Source of the DNA: Adiantum capillus-veneris
Lineage: Eukaryota; Streptophyta; Polypodiopsida; Polypodiales; Pteridaceae
Assembly (NCBI GenBank): GCA_014529385.2
Contig: CM043963.1
Location: 74,183,412-74,247,411 of the forward strand
Length of the DNA stretch: 64,000 nucleotides
Reading direction: 5' to 3'
This document shows positions 35,227 through 51,329 of the stretch, in pieces. The notes beneath the pieces are model-generated. The model ran no database searches, was not told where the DNA came from, and saw only the letters and a program-made list of their open reading frames with translations. The translations under genes and the position numbers were made by a program. Numbering within the stretch: position 1 is the stretch's first letter; each line of letters opens with the position of its first letter.

Positions 35227-35830
35227 TCTACTTGATGACTAAGGTGCTTGAGGTGCTTGTCGTGCTTGCTGACTAAGATGCTTGAGGTGCTTCTCGTGCT
35301 TGTCGACTAGGGAGCTTCAGGTGCTTGTGGGAGCACTACCCAAGCTTGAGGTGGACACTTGCCCAAGGCTACCCTTGTTGCTTGCTATGCATCCTATATG
35401 TGATTGGCTAGCAAGCTTGCAGGGGTCCATTGAGCTTCAAGCATGAGCTACAAGGGGGGGTCGACCAAAGCAAGAAGGGGGCTAGCTTGGGGGGTATACT
35501 CTCCCACACACACTCTCATTGTGTGAAGTGCAAAGTGCAAGAGCTCCATCTCCTTCTCCAAGCTAGTAGAGAAGTTGAGATCCTACACCAATACTCTCGG
35601 CTATGGAATGAAAATCCAACCAAGATCCATGCTTCAATGCTTAAGCTTGCCATCTTTTCCATCTTCATTACTATGCTATTATGTATGCTAGCAAGAAGAG
35701 TGATGATAAGTGAGGAACTACTTCTTTCTCCTATGAATAGTTTCTTCTTCCATTTCCATACCCTCATTCCCCGCTAGGTCTCTCCACCTTCGAAGGTGTT
35801 TGAGGCCTTGGGACTGAGGCTTGGGATAGT
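35227..35830 (+). repeat. Dispersed repeat R1, copy 2
   Basis: Same order of landmarks as copy 1 (1369-2290): 34-bp minisatellite units, CACTACCCAAGCTTGAGGT, GCTACCCTTGTTGCTTG, GAGCTACAAGGGGGGGTC, AGAGCTCCATCTCCTTCTCC, and GGTGTTTGAGGCCTTGGGA. It lacks the roughly 280 bp found at 1515-1797 of copy 1. It begins directly at the A2 LTR end, which suggests A2 inserted into it. Confidence 0.75.
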
Positions 35831-36183
35831 TAATTCTTTTTGCAAAGTTTATGGTATGTTCGTGATGCATGGAGATTTCCATCTTCATTGCATCACCTAG
35901 GTCACAAGGAACACAAAGATGGAAGACCAGCTTCACATAAATCCGGTCCTCAACTGTTCTCTAAACACTCTCTCTTGCAAAAGTATTGTTCATGCCAAGT
36001 TAACTAAGTACTATGTTTATGTTGCTACCATCAATTAAGTTCACCCTCTATGCTCTAGAAGTAATTTCACAAAAAATGCTTTTTTCTAGGTTCTTAATTC
36101 CGTTACTCTCAAAGTTTATAGGCCATTTCCATTACACATGCAAATCCCACAACTCTATATGGTTTGCAAAGGTCCACAATGCA

Positions 36184-37130
36184 TCATGCTAGTGTCAGTC
36201 TCACAGTACGACTAACGATCTCTGATGCAAATGCTTCCACTACAATTGCTAGGTCGGGCCTCGACACTAGTAGGTCATACATGAGATGTCGGAATGCTGA
36301 CAAAATCTGTGCAAACCTGGCTGTCCTAGCCTTCTCTATGCCATCTGTATGTGTTGCATCATCATGACTACTCATCATGTATGGATGTGTCATCACCGAC
36401 ACTAGGTGGTTATATCTCTCTCACCCATAGATGGAACTATGTGTCTTGGCATCACCGACACTAGGTGGGTTATATCCCTCTCACCCATAGATGGAACTAT
36501 GTGTCTTGGCATCAACTCATCAAACTCCAGCATGAACATATTAAAGAACTGCATATCCCTCATCTTTTCATGTGCCTCTAGGGAGCAGACCCGCTCAACC
36601 TTTGCCTGCATATACTCTTATGTCTCACTAGAGCACTGCCACTCTACCTTTGTCTCTACAGAGTCTATTGTAATGTCTTTCACAGCTAAATGCTCTATCT
36701 CTTGAGCATGGAGGAGCTCACTTGCAAAGGAGACACGTCTCATCTCGCACTCAATGCATGCCAGCAAAAAAATCAAGATTGTGTCGTCTCATTCCGCAGA
36801 TACATGCATAGGATATACCAAGCCACTGCGGCTCCCCCTACAATGCTACCTGCAATGCATCTGGAAGACCGCTCTCTAAGTAGTATCAGGCAAGTATCTG
36901 GCACCCACAATCTACTAACTGTCTCACTAAGATCAAGATTTGTCTCGGCTGAGGAACATAACGCACATGTCAAAGCGTATAGGATGCACCATTGGGCAAT
37001 GACAAGCAAACATCTCTTGCACTTGCAATGTCAAACGCCAAACCATTGGCCAAGCGTACACAACCAAAGCTCCCACTAGACAAAGTGTTAAACCACTGAC
37101 AATGCTATGTGACATTGAAAACTGCATCCT
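36184..37130 (-). pseudogene. Unidentified protein-like minus-strand region
   Basis: Minus-strand frames give protein-like text: FASELLHAQEIEHLAVKDI, VETKVEWQCSSET, QAKVERVCSLEAHEKMRDM, FNMFMLEFDELMPRHI (about 36750-36400) and IEKARTARFAQILSAFRHL (36184-36402). The first part is heptad-like and may be coiled coil. A 60-bp in-frame duplication encodes MPRHIVPSMGERDIT twice, and a stop and frameshifts separate the pieces. I do not recognise the family. Element B inserted at its upstream edge, and the minus-strand frames beyond the insertion (42460-42700) may belong with it. Confidence 0.3.
36391..36509. repeat. 59/60-bp tandem duplication
   Basis: CATCACCGACACTAGGTGG, TTATAT, CTCTCACCCATAGATGGAAC and TATGTGTCTTGG start at 36391 and 36450. 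The units differ by one base in length and one substitution. Confidence 0.9.
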
Positions 37131-37154
37131 CATCTAGCAATCAACGGGGAGAAG

Positions 37155-37346
37155 TGTTGGGGTATAAAGCCCAATGTGGTCGCCCAAGTAAGTGGGCGGG
37201 CCGCCAGGTATGTACACATATTCTTTTGTAAAAACCTAATAAGAACTCACTATGCTCTACACATTACAGTAGAGAGAGTTCACCATATCGTCGTGCTCTT
37301 CTTCTCGCACTCTCTCTCGTGTCGCACTTCCGCTCGTACTCCTTCA
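37155..37346 (+). repeat. 5' LTR of B
   Basis: 192 bp from TGTTGGGGTATAAAGCCC to CGTACTCCTTCA. The 3' half is a run of CT-rich words (CTCTTCTTCTCGCACTCTC). It differs from the 3' LTR at A/G, A/C and T/C sites. TATAAAG lies only 8 bp from the LTR start, so the working promoter is probably elsewhere. Confidence 0.95.
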
Positions 37347-38319
37347 ACTGGTATCAGAGCTCAGATCGAGGCTCGGGGCAGCACTGTAGGAGGCTAGAGT
37401 CACCAGCTCATATTGGAGTGAAATTGGACAAGCGAAGACACGGCCCCAAATCTCGTGGCCATCTCGGTCACCGTTTCGGCCTACGACTGCAGGTGCTGAG
37501 GATATCTGCACTTCCAGAGTGCTGATTTGTGGCTGTCTACAAATCGAAGGACGGCTCACAGTTCTTGGAGGCGTGTCACATACGACACGGGCGTATCTAC
37601 ACACAGACTGTAGGCGACATCCACTAGTTCATCAGGTAGCTTGTGTTTGCTGCTTGATATTCCAGATTTCATCCTGACATTGCAGGTACTTACACATGGG
37701 ATGTATTGTCAGAGATGATGTATGTCTGTTGAGGGTTTGCTGGCTGTGAGTCACGCAGCAAACAACCGCCGCAGCGGTTACAGCATACAGTGGGAAATTT
37801 GTGGATGTATGACTTTGTGGGAAGTCTATGTACTGTCAGATTTACTGCAGCCTTTGTTGAGGGTCGAGTGAGGTTTTATTGAGCTGGGGGATTCTCAAAT
37901 GTTGAGATCCTTTCGGTGATACAGGTCTTGGAGCGATCCCTCGAGCACCCTTAGATAGGCAGCTAGGATGTATTGACTGTGAGTTAGACAGTTGGGATTG
38001 CATCTTTGCTTTACTGCCGTTGAGGCATTGTCATAGTCTATGCTTACAGGACAGTGACAGGACAGTGAGAGACAGTACAGGTGCAGGACAGGTTTACCCG
38101 CAGCTTACAGTGTGAGAGAGACAGTGTTTTTTGAGCTGTTTTTTGGTCTGTTTTTTGAGTACACCAGAGCCATTTTACAAAGGAGACTCTGCCGAAATTT
38201 ATGCAGAATCTGAAGCTTTCTTGGTTTATTTGACAGGTTGATATTGGTTCAGAGGTCAGTTTACAGGGGAAACTTTGCCGAATTTTTCCCAGGAAAGTAA
38301 ACCACTGTGAAGCGTAGCT
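37347..38319 (+). other. Leader of element B
   Basis: Almost 1 kb between the primer binding site and the gag ATG, without an open frame of note. Long untranslated leaders occur in copia elements. It is rich in ACAGGACAGTG-type words near 38050-38090. Confidence 0.6.
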
Positions 38320-39775
38320 ATGGCTAGATCACAGGACACTGCTCTTTACAATATCAAGAAGCTGGATGGAACCAATTTCCCATTGTGGAAGAAGCAGATT
38401 TGGCACGTGTTGGTACAAAATACGCAGATAAAACCTATAAAGCTTAAGGGGATAAAACCAGAAGATATGGACGAAGATGAATGGAGCGAAATGGATGAAT
38501 TGGCACTTTCTACCATTATGCTGACTTTGGCAGAAAGCGTTTACTTCAATGTAGCAGACGAGATGTCGGCTTATGAAGCATGGACAAAGTTGAGTGATCT
38601 TTATGAGAAGCAGAGTGCAGCTTCACAGGTATACTGGCTTAAGAAGCTTGTTGACTTGAAGATGAAAGAAGGGACACCTATGTCCAATCATCTGAATGAA
38701 TTCAACACCATCTACAGTCAATTGTCAGCTCAAGGTGTCAAGTTTGATGAACCTGTTAGAGCTATGTTCCTGTTGATCACATTGCCGGAAAGTTGAGACA
38801 CTTTTCGCACAGCTTTGAGTAATTCTGCACCTCCATATGGTTTGACCATAGCAGGTGTAGAAGGCAGTCTGCTTACTGAACAAACCAACAGAAAGACAAT
38901 GGACAAAGGCAAAGGAACAGCCTTAGTTGTCAGGGGAAGGACCAAAGAAAAGTACAAAGGTGGAAAGAGGAATCAGTCTCGTAGCAAGTCCCGCAGTGAT
39001 AAAGGCAAGAGTGACATAGAATGCTACCATTGTGGCAAGAAGGGTCACATGAAAGGAGACTGCAGAGAATGGAAAGCAGAAAAAGGCAAAGAGAAAGCTG
39101 AAGACCATGGTGAGAAGAACAAGTCCTCAGTGAAGATTCAAGAAATAAATGTGACAAACACTGTTGCAGAGTATGACAGTCTAGTGTCAGGAGACATCTA
39201 CTTCTTGAAGAATACAATGGACTCAGCTCTTCTTACAGCATCTGATGGAAATGCACTGAGTGACTGGATTACAGACTCAGGGGCATCACTTCATGTGTCT
39301 CCAAACAAGGAGTGGTTTACCTCTTATGTGACCACTAAAGATCATGTTCGGCTAGGCAATGGGCAGACATGTGAGATCTTAGGTGTTGGAGATGTTCAAT
39401 TGAAGTTTCAGAATGGCTCTTCTTTCACGCTGAAGAATGTGAGACATGTTCCCGCAATTACAAAGAGCTTGATTAGCACAGGTTTACTTGATGATGCTGG
39501 CTACATCACCACTTTTGGACAGGATATGTGGAAGATATCCAAGGGTTCTATGACAGTAGCACATGGAGTAAAGTCTGGAGGACTTTACATGATTTATGTA
39601 TCAAATGTCTCTAAAAATGTAATCAATGTAACCGAGCAGCCGAACGTTTCTTTGTGGCATAGCCGGTTAGGACATATGTCCAAGAAGGGAATGGAAATCT
39701 TGTCTCGTTCTGGTTATTTGCCTGGCTTTTCATTTAATGATTTTGAATTCTGTGAACATTGTCTGTATGGTAAGC
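38320..39775 (+). pseudogene. gag-protease-pre-integrase of B, one nonsense codon
   Basis: Starts MARSQDTALYNIKKLDGTNF. The UBN2-type gag domain covers roughly residues 10-160, and the CCHC knuckle CYHCGKKGHMKGDC lies near 39021-39062. The protease motif ITDSGASLHVS follows (near 39270), and GAG-pre-integrase shows LWHSRLGHMSKKGME and CEHCLYGK. One frame runs through except for TGA at 38794-38796, where family members normally have Trp (LPES-stop-DTF). At about 39775 the frame breaks into pol because sequence is missing. The gag would form the particle; the protease would cut the polyprotein. Confidence 0.9.
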
Positions 39776-42178
39776 TTTTTAGATGATTACTCGAGGAAAG
39801 TATGGGTTTACTTTCTCAAGCACAAGGATGAAGCGTTTAGTGTTTTCAAAACGTTTGTGACACTTGTGGAGAATCAGAGTGGCAAGAAGCTTAAATGCTT
39901 ACGCACTGACAATGGTGGAGAGTATGTTTCAAAGGCCTTTCAGGACTTTTGTGAGTCAAAAGGTATAAAACGTGAACTTACTGCTCCTTACAATCCTCCT
40001 CAAAATGGTGTTGCTGAGAGGATGAATAGGACCATACAAGAGAAGGTCAGAAGTATGTTGTCTAATGCATAGCTGCCAAATGGGTTTTGGACTGAAGCTG
40101 TATCAACAGCTGTTCATCTTGTAAATAGATCTCCTAGCAAGGTTTTGATGAAGGATTCAGTGCCAGAGATGGTATGGTCAGGCAAAATGCCCTCATACAA
40201 GCATCTCAAAGTCTTTGGCTGTGAGGCATATACTCACGTTCCAAAGGAATTTAGGAACAAACTTGAGCCAAAGAGTAGAAAGTGCATCTTTCTAGGCTAT
40301 GGTAATTCTGGTGAGATGGGGTACAGACTTTGGGATCCCGAATCCAGAAAGGTTGTCCGCAGCAATGATGTTCACTTTAATGAATCCAAATATCATTCTA
40401 AACCAGAGAGGGTTGAGGAGATTAGAACAGTTGTCTTCCAAGAAGATGGACCTGCACGTGCAAGACAAAATGTCAGGGCTCAAGAGGAGCAAGGATAGGA
40501 TAGAGTGTAACCACAGGTTGTGGCTGAGCCTGAGCCACCTATTGTGCGTAGATCTGGACGTGTCATACAACCTCCTGATAGGTTTGTTCCATCTATGAAT
40601 TATGTCATGTTGACTGATTGCAATGAGCCTTCATGTTACAAGGAAGCAGTGCAAATGAAGGACTCCGGGAATTGGCAATTGGCCATGCAGTCAGAGATGA
40701 CAGCTCTGCATAAAAACCAGACATGGAAGCTAGTTAAATTACCACGGGGAAAAAAGGCTCTACCTTGTAAATGGGTTTACAGGTATAAGATCACCGCTCA
40801 TGATAGTCAGCCAAAGTACAAAGCAAGGCTTGTTGCCAAGGGCTTTAAGCAAGAACAAGGCATTGACTTTGATGAAGTCTTCTCTCCGGTGGTCAAGATG
40901 ACTACATTGAGATGCTTTCTTGCATTGGTTGCCATATTAGATTTGGTGTTGCACCAAATGGATGTCAAGACAGCGTTCTTGCATGGCGATTTAGATATGG
41001 AAATTTACATGCAGCAGCCAGAAGGGTTTGTTGAGAAAGGCAAGGAAGATTGGGTATGCCAGTTGTTAAAGAGTCTTTATGGCTTAAAACAATCACCGAG
41101 GGCATGGTACCATAAATTCCACAAGTTTATGCTTTTGCAAGGCTACAAACCTAGTGAGTTCGATCACTGTCTATATACAAAGAAGGCTAAGGATGGTAGT
41201 TGGCTGATCCTTATTTTGTATGTGGATGACATGTTGATTGCTGGCAAGCACTTGGAAGAAATTTCAGCTTTGAAGTCAAAGATGGCAAAATCGTTTGACA
41301 TGAAAGACATGGGTGAGGCAAGTCATATACTTGGTATGCGCATTGAGAGAGACAAATCAAAGAAGTTGATTTGGTTATCTCAAACAGAGTATATTGACAA
41401 GGTTTTGCAACGTTTCAATATGGAGAAGGGAAAGGCATTGAGTGTTCCATTGCCACCATATGTGAAACTTAGCAAACAAGATTGTCCTGTGTCTGAGGAA
41501 GAACAGGATGAAATGGATAAGATTCCATATGCGTCTGCAGTGGGTAGTTTGATGTATGCAATGATTGCTACTCGCCCAGACATTGCATTTGCAGTGGGAG
41601 TAGTAAGTCGATACATGTCAAACCCAGGCAAGAAACATTGGGAGGCAGTGAAAGGAATATTGAGATACCTGAAAGCTACAAAGAGTATGCGTATATGCTA
41701 TGGGAGTCAGGAGCTAAGTGTAAAGGGTTTTACAGACTCAGATTATGCAGGTGACTTAGACAACCGAAGGTCTACGTCAGGGTATGTCTTTACATTGGCT
41801 GGTGGAGCAGTATCATGGCGTTCTAGATTACAAGATTGTGTTACTCAGTCTACTACAGAGGTTGAATATGTTGCAGCATCAGAGGCATGCAAAGAATCAA
41901 TTTGGCTTAATCGACTAGTAACAGATTTGGGAATCAAAGAAGAGATGCCTGTGTTATATTGTGATAGTCAAAGTGCTATACAATTGGCTCGCAATCGAGT
42001 TTATCACTCAAAGACAAAGCATGTGGATGTGAAGTATCATTTCATCAGGGAAATGCTCGAGGATAAGCAACTTCAGCTTGTCAAAGTTCACACCACAGAA
42101 AATCCTGCTGATCTACTTACAAAAGGACTTCCCTCAGAGAGCTTTGTGCATTTTCGCAAGCAGTTAGGTGTAGGGTAG
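39776..42178 (+). pseudogene. Integrase-RT-RNase H of B, truncated integrase
   Basis: It resumes in another frame with FLDDYSRKVWVYFLKHKDE. The start of the integrase core, including the HSDVWGP-type first catalytic Asp, is absent. The second Asp (LRTDNGGEYVS) and the Glu (NGVAERMNRT) remain. In-frame stops lie at 40070 (TAG), 40496 (TAG) and 40508 (TAA). From 40520 a 552-codon frame covers RT (KARLVAKGFKQEQGIDF, VKTAFLHGDL, LYVDDMLIAG) and RNase H (FTDSDYAGD, CDSQSAIQLA, KHVDVKYHFIRE) and is intact. RT could be enzymatically complete if translated. Confidence 0.92.
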
Positions 42179-42267
42179 TACATCACTTCTCTACATCTCT
42201 TGTATATTAGCTTGTATAGTAGCTTCTCTCACACTTAAAGTACCACATTGGACTTTAAGTCGGAGGT

Positions 42268-42459
42268 TGTTGGGGTATAAAGCCCAATGTGGTCGCCCAG
42301 GTAAGTGGGCGGGCCGCCAGGTATGTACACATATTCTTTTGTAAAAACCTAATAAGAACTCACTATGCTCTACACATTACAGTAGAGCGAGTTCACCATA
42401 TCGTCGTGCTCTTCTTCTCGCACTCTCTCTCGCGTCGCACTTCCGCTCGTACTCCTTCA
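42268..42459 (+). repeat. 3' LTR of B
   Basis: 192 bp, TGTTGGGGTATAAAGCCC to CGTACTCCTTCA, followed by the target duplication AGAAG. Three substitutions from the 5' copy. Confidence 0.95.
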
Positions 42460-43775
42460 AGAAGTGCACCTCTCGAAGACATGTAAGAAGAATGCTAAAG
42501 GTAAACATGACATCACCGTCATTGGCATATGAAGCCACCACTCTAGCATGTGTCAAAACCTCATATGCATCTCACATACATCTTTGCTGGTGCCTCATAT
42601 GTTTGAAACAATGGCATCTAATGTGCCCTATGTGATCACAATGCCAACGACTCAGGTATCAGCAACTATGAGACCGTCGTCTCTCATGAGTCATCACTTT
42701 CGACTCTAAATTGTCACATATATATTCTATATGGATGTTAAGAATAAACCATGCAAAAATTGCAACAAGGTGGGAGATAACTCAACCACTACACAATCAT
42801 GAAAAACAGGATCAATCGCATCATATGTCTCCTGTGTCGCATAGTTTGCAGTGCAAATAGCGTGCAACCTATGAGTAGAACACATGAAAGCTAGTACACA
42901 CTACCTCGTCGATAAAAAAAAGTCATCAATCAAAAACCAGACACATAGCACAACCAGCCGCTCGTGGTCATAAATGCCATCCAAAAGCCAAGCTCGCTTG
43001 TGGGAAATCCGCTTTGAAATGCTCCATCGGAGCTGTATGTGTCTAAAGTGTGTCGTCAAAGCTGGAAAGTGGAGAACCACAAAATCCAAATTGCCATGGA
43101 GAGAAGAGCTGATGAAGATCTCTCTAATATGTCTATTGCTAAATCAAGGTCGGGATACTGGGGAAAATCGTTGAAGGAGATCCGCTTCAGATGAGGGCAT
43201 GAGAGGAAAGTTGATGGCGAAGCTATGCTAGAGGAGAGCAAAAGCACTCTCGCTAAGTCGAAGCCAAGAAAAAATATTGGATACTGACTTTCGTGTTGGA
43301 CAAAAGTGTGTTGATGTCATAGCTGCCACTGATGCTCAAAGTCGATGCCGAGACATTGATGCTCAAATCAAATGGTCGACGAGGAAAACTGATGGTGAGT
43401 GCACGTCACAAGAGAGACAATGTGTTCTCTCTCCCTCCCTCACTCTATGTCAAAGTCGTCGAGTCGATGTTGAAGCTCAAGACTGATTGATGTCGATGTC
43501 GGAGCAAAGTGTGATTGTGTGTGTGGCGTGCACAAACGTGTTATCCTTGCTTGAGATCTCCCACTCTCAATGCCGAGAGTAGGCACACACTCTCTCGGTG
43601 TCACTAGTGTGTGTATGCTCACACACACATTCACAATCTCTCCCTCATGAGCTTCAGTCAGATCCAACCCGCTGCTTGATTTGTTGCTTTGTTAAAGCTT
43701 TTTTACTTTGCTTTCCTTGCTAAGGTTCAACTTCAAAAAAGCCTTTGAAGGAGTGTGTGGTGCACATAATGTGTG
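42460..43775. other. Flank between elements B and E
   Basis: No plus-strand gene. On the minus strand near 42650-42580 the text WHCDHIGHIRCHCFKHMR resembles a CCHC zinc knuckle with its first Cys lost, so this may be a copia gag remnant continuing into the 36184-37130 region on the other side of B. The 43400-43770 stretch is rich in GTGTG and TCGATG words. Confidence 0.3.
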
Positions 43776-43952
43776 TGTCAGGACAAGGGTCCTACGGGGC
43801 AAGGCCCAACCTAGGGGGTCAGGGACCTAGGCCAAGGGCCTGGACTGGACCAATGTCGACTGGGGATCCGCTTAGGGCAAGAGCTAGGAGCTAGGCCTAT
43901 AAAAAGGGCGGTAGGGAGGAGGATCCTACATCTTAGTCTCCTAGGTCTTACA
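43776..43952 (+). repeat. 5' LTR of E
   Basis: TGTCAGGACAAGGGTCCTAC to CCTAGGTCTTACA, 177 bp. TATAAAAAG at 43899-43907, about 50 bp before the LTR end, is a good TATA box. GGATCCGCTTAGGGC and AGCTAGGAGCTAGG precede it. Confidence 0.92.
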
Positions 43953-44032
43953 TTGGTATCAGAGCTAGGGGAGAGGAAAGCTATGGAGGAGGGAAGGAGA
44001 AGGGTCTATTTGCTGCTTTTGCAGGATTGCAT

Positions 44033-49182
<5,150 letters not shown>

Positions 49183-49279
49183 CCATGAAGGATGCCACTT
49201 GAGAGAACATTAGTGTTCTTAAGAAGAACCTTCCCACTTTTGTTTTCAAGGACGAAAACTCTTCCTTAAGGGGGGAGTA
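49183..49279 (+). pseudogene. Gypsy-like integrase C-terminal tail of E
   Basis: The frame reads DAT-stop-ENISVLKKNLPTFVF and then KDENSSLRGE with TAA at 49278-49280. Chromodomain elements commonly end with a DATWE...L...FP motif and a short acidic tail adjoining the polypurine tract. A TGA replaces the expected Trp. This short match is the main support for calling E a Ty3/gypsy element. Confidence 0.5.
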
Positions 49280-49280
49280 A

Positions 49281-49457
49281 TGTCCGGACAAGGGTCCTAC
49301 GGGGCAAGGCCCAACCTAGGGGGTCATGGACCTTGGCCAAGGGCCTGGACTGGACCAGTGTGGACTGGGGATCCGCTTAGGGCAAGAGCTAGGAGCTAGG
49401 CCTATAAAAAGGGTGGTAGGGAGGAAGATCCTACATCTTAGTCTCCTAGGTCTTACA
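49281..49457 (+). repeat. 3' LTR of E
   Basis: TGTCCGGACAAGGGTCCTAC to CCTAGGTCTTACA, 177 bp, with TATAAAAA near 49403. Target duplication GTGTG follows. Confidence 0.92.
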
Positions 49458-49549
49458 GTGTGTGCACACAGTGCGGTGCGAGAGAGGGAAGAGGAGAAGT
49501 GCACAGTTATGTGTGGGTGGAGCAACCTCCAAGTAGTGAGGACCCCTTA

Positions 49550-49624
49550 TTCATTATGTATATACATGAATAAGTTCATTATGTATATACATGAATAAGT
49601 TCATTATGTATATACATGAATAAG
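49550..49624. repeat. Three 25-bp tandem repeats with palindromic core
   Basis: TTCATTATGTATATACATGA followed by ATAAG, repeated three times without change. Each unit holds the perfect palindrome ATGTATATACAT. Confidence 0.95.
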
Positions 49625-49689
49625 GAAAGGTATTGTTAGTGGACGACGGGACACCAGACATATGGCCCCGGGCAAAGGCATATCACCTT

Positions 49690-50110
49690 TACCCCAACAC
49701 CTAGGCTATGCATAAATCTTCTCACCTATGAGATTGCAAATGAACATCATGCCTAGTAATGCATACGTAAATGAAGCAGCCAACAACCTATTGATAGAGT
49801 GTGACATCAATGTCATCTCCAGCATCATGAAGACTAAGCTTCAAGCTTGTCTCCATAGGAATGGAAATAGGCTCAAGGCTGAATCTATGCAGTAGTATCT
49901 TGAGAGACTTTCTCTAGCACAAGGCAATGCCTCCATCAACCTTTTTAAAACAATATGCCCAAATAATGATGCAAAAGCCCCAAATTTGGAATTTCAAAGA
50001 GGCATTCAAACCATCTTTGAAATTAGAAATATGTCCCTCATTTGCTTTGGTAAGCAACATGCCATCAACGTAGAGTGTCAAGAAAATGAATTTTGGTATA
50101 CTTAACTTAT
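49690..50110 (-). pseudogene. Ty1/copia family A-like RT remnant
   Basis: On the minus strand: KFIFLTLYVDGMLLTKANEG (the active site reads YVDG instead of YVDD), then LHDAGDD, VVGCFIYVCIT and the end of RT. The order and wording follow A2 around 33960-34330. Stops and frameshifts are present. Neither gag nor RNase H was seen, so it is an isolated fragment. Confidence 0.75.
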
Positions 50111-51329
50111 TTTTACTCTTTACAATTGGTCATTCTAAAGATGGAATAAGGAGAATGGACAGGCCAATGTTACAAGGTGGCTGTAAGGTGTGTCTTAGAA
50201 CCCAAGAGTTCCAAAATGAGATGTAATCTTTAGTAGTGCTAAGGGAATTCCTTCAGGAATCAAATGTGCTTGCACAGGACAAAAAAGACTCATAAATGTG
50301 TCCCAAATGCCTCCAATTTTTTTTGAGAACGCAAGCCAAAGGGAATGAGGACTCCATTTGATGTGGCTTGAGAACCATTGCTTATTCAGACACACCAAAC
50401 TCTTTAAAAGGAGAGGTGGAGCTTCAACACGTAAAAGAAAAAAGGAGTAAAGGAAGGGTCTAAAATGGGCTGAAGTGCCTAAAAGAGAGTTAGTGAGATG
50501 ATTCTTTTATGATTCAAAAATATCACACAATTTTTAGAGACAACTTGTAAGACTTATAAAAAATGATGAGATCTATAGCTTTAATGCTGAATTTTTTCCA
50601 CAAAGTAGTAGGAGGATCTCAAGAACAAAGATTTTTGTTGCAAAGAAGGCCTATGTGCAAGCTGCAAAGCAAGGCTATTTGCTCTCAAAAGGCTTACTCT
50701 TCTCTCTCTATCTCTCATGCAAATGTCCATAGCTATTATACTTCATCCTACTATAAAATCCACATTATCAAGACAAGTACTATGTCTTATTCTCATACGT
50801 ACTTCTTCTTCTCCACAATTTTCCACTCTTTTTGCAGTTCTTTTGGCTCACCAAGCGTTTGAATGGCTTGGGATTGAGGACTCTGTTGTGTTGTGATGTG
50901 CTATGGAACAAACATTATGCTAACATATCATAGAGCATACTCTCTTTGATTTTGAGAGTGGTATTGAACAGATGACTCTCTTTAAAAAGGTAATCAAAAC
51001 AATCCTTTCAATGAGGGGGTCAAATCCAAAAACATGTCAATTGTCTCTCTCGCTCTTTTATCAGTGCGTGTGTAATTGTGTGTAGATCTAAGTGATGCGC
51101 ATCTTTTCAATGAAACTACATCCATGCAACTAAATCATAAAATTACTCATGACTAATCAAGTTATTTCACTACTATAAACCTACGTCTACTAAAGCCTAT
51201 GTACATGAAATTTGGGATTTATGTTTTAAAGCCAATGTCTACAAACACATAGAGTTTCTTCAGCAAAAGAATCAATTTTATGTTGGTCTCCCTAATGATA
51301 TGTGAGCATATGTACACATCCAAAGGCCC
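50111..51329. other. No recognisable gene
   Basis: No domain text in any frame. It may include the 5' part of gypsy relic F, but no LTR or primer site was seen. Confidence 0.4.

Larger units (their letters stand above)
37155..42459 (+). mobile_element. Copia LTR retrotransposon B, complete structure
   Basis: 5305 bp with LTRs at both ends, target duplication AGAAG on each side (37150-37154 and 42460-42464), primer binding site TGGTATCAGAGC (37349-37360) and the purine patch GTCGGAGG before the 3' LTR. The pol order protease, integrase, RT, RNase H marks it as Ty1/copia. The two LTRs differ at only 3 of 192 positions, so insertion was recent. It cannot be autonomous: gag has a nonsense codon, integrase has a deletion, and pol has three more stops. 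Confidence 0.95.

Noticed and set aside
43954-43965. TGGTATCAGAGC stretches as tRNA gene pieces
   Set aside because: They are primer binding sites complementary to the 3' end of initiator Met-tRNA just inside LTRs. No tRNA cloverleaf is present.
49550-49624. Tandem repeats as a CRISPR array
   Set aside because: Units are contiguous without spacers, AT-rich and in a plant nuclear context.
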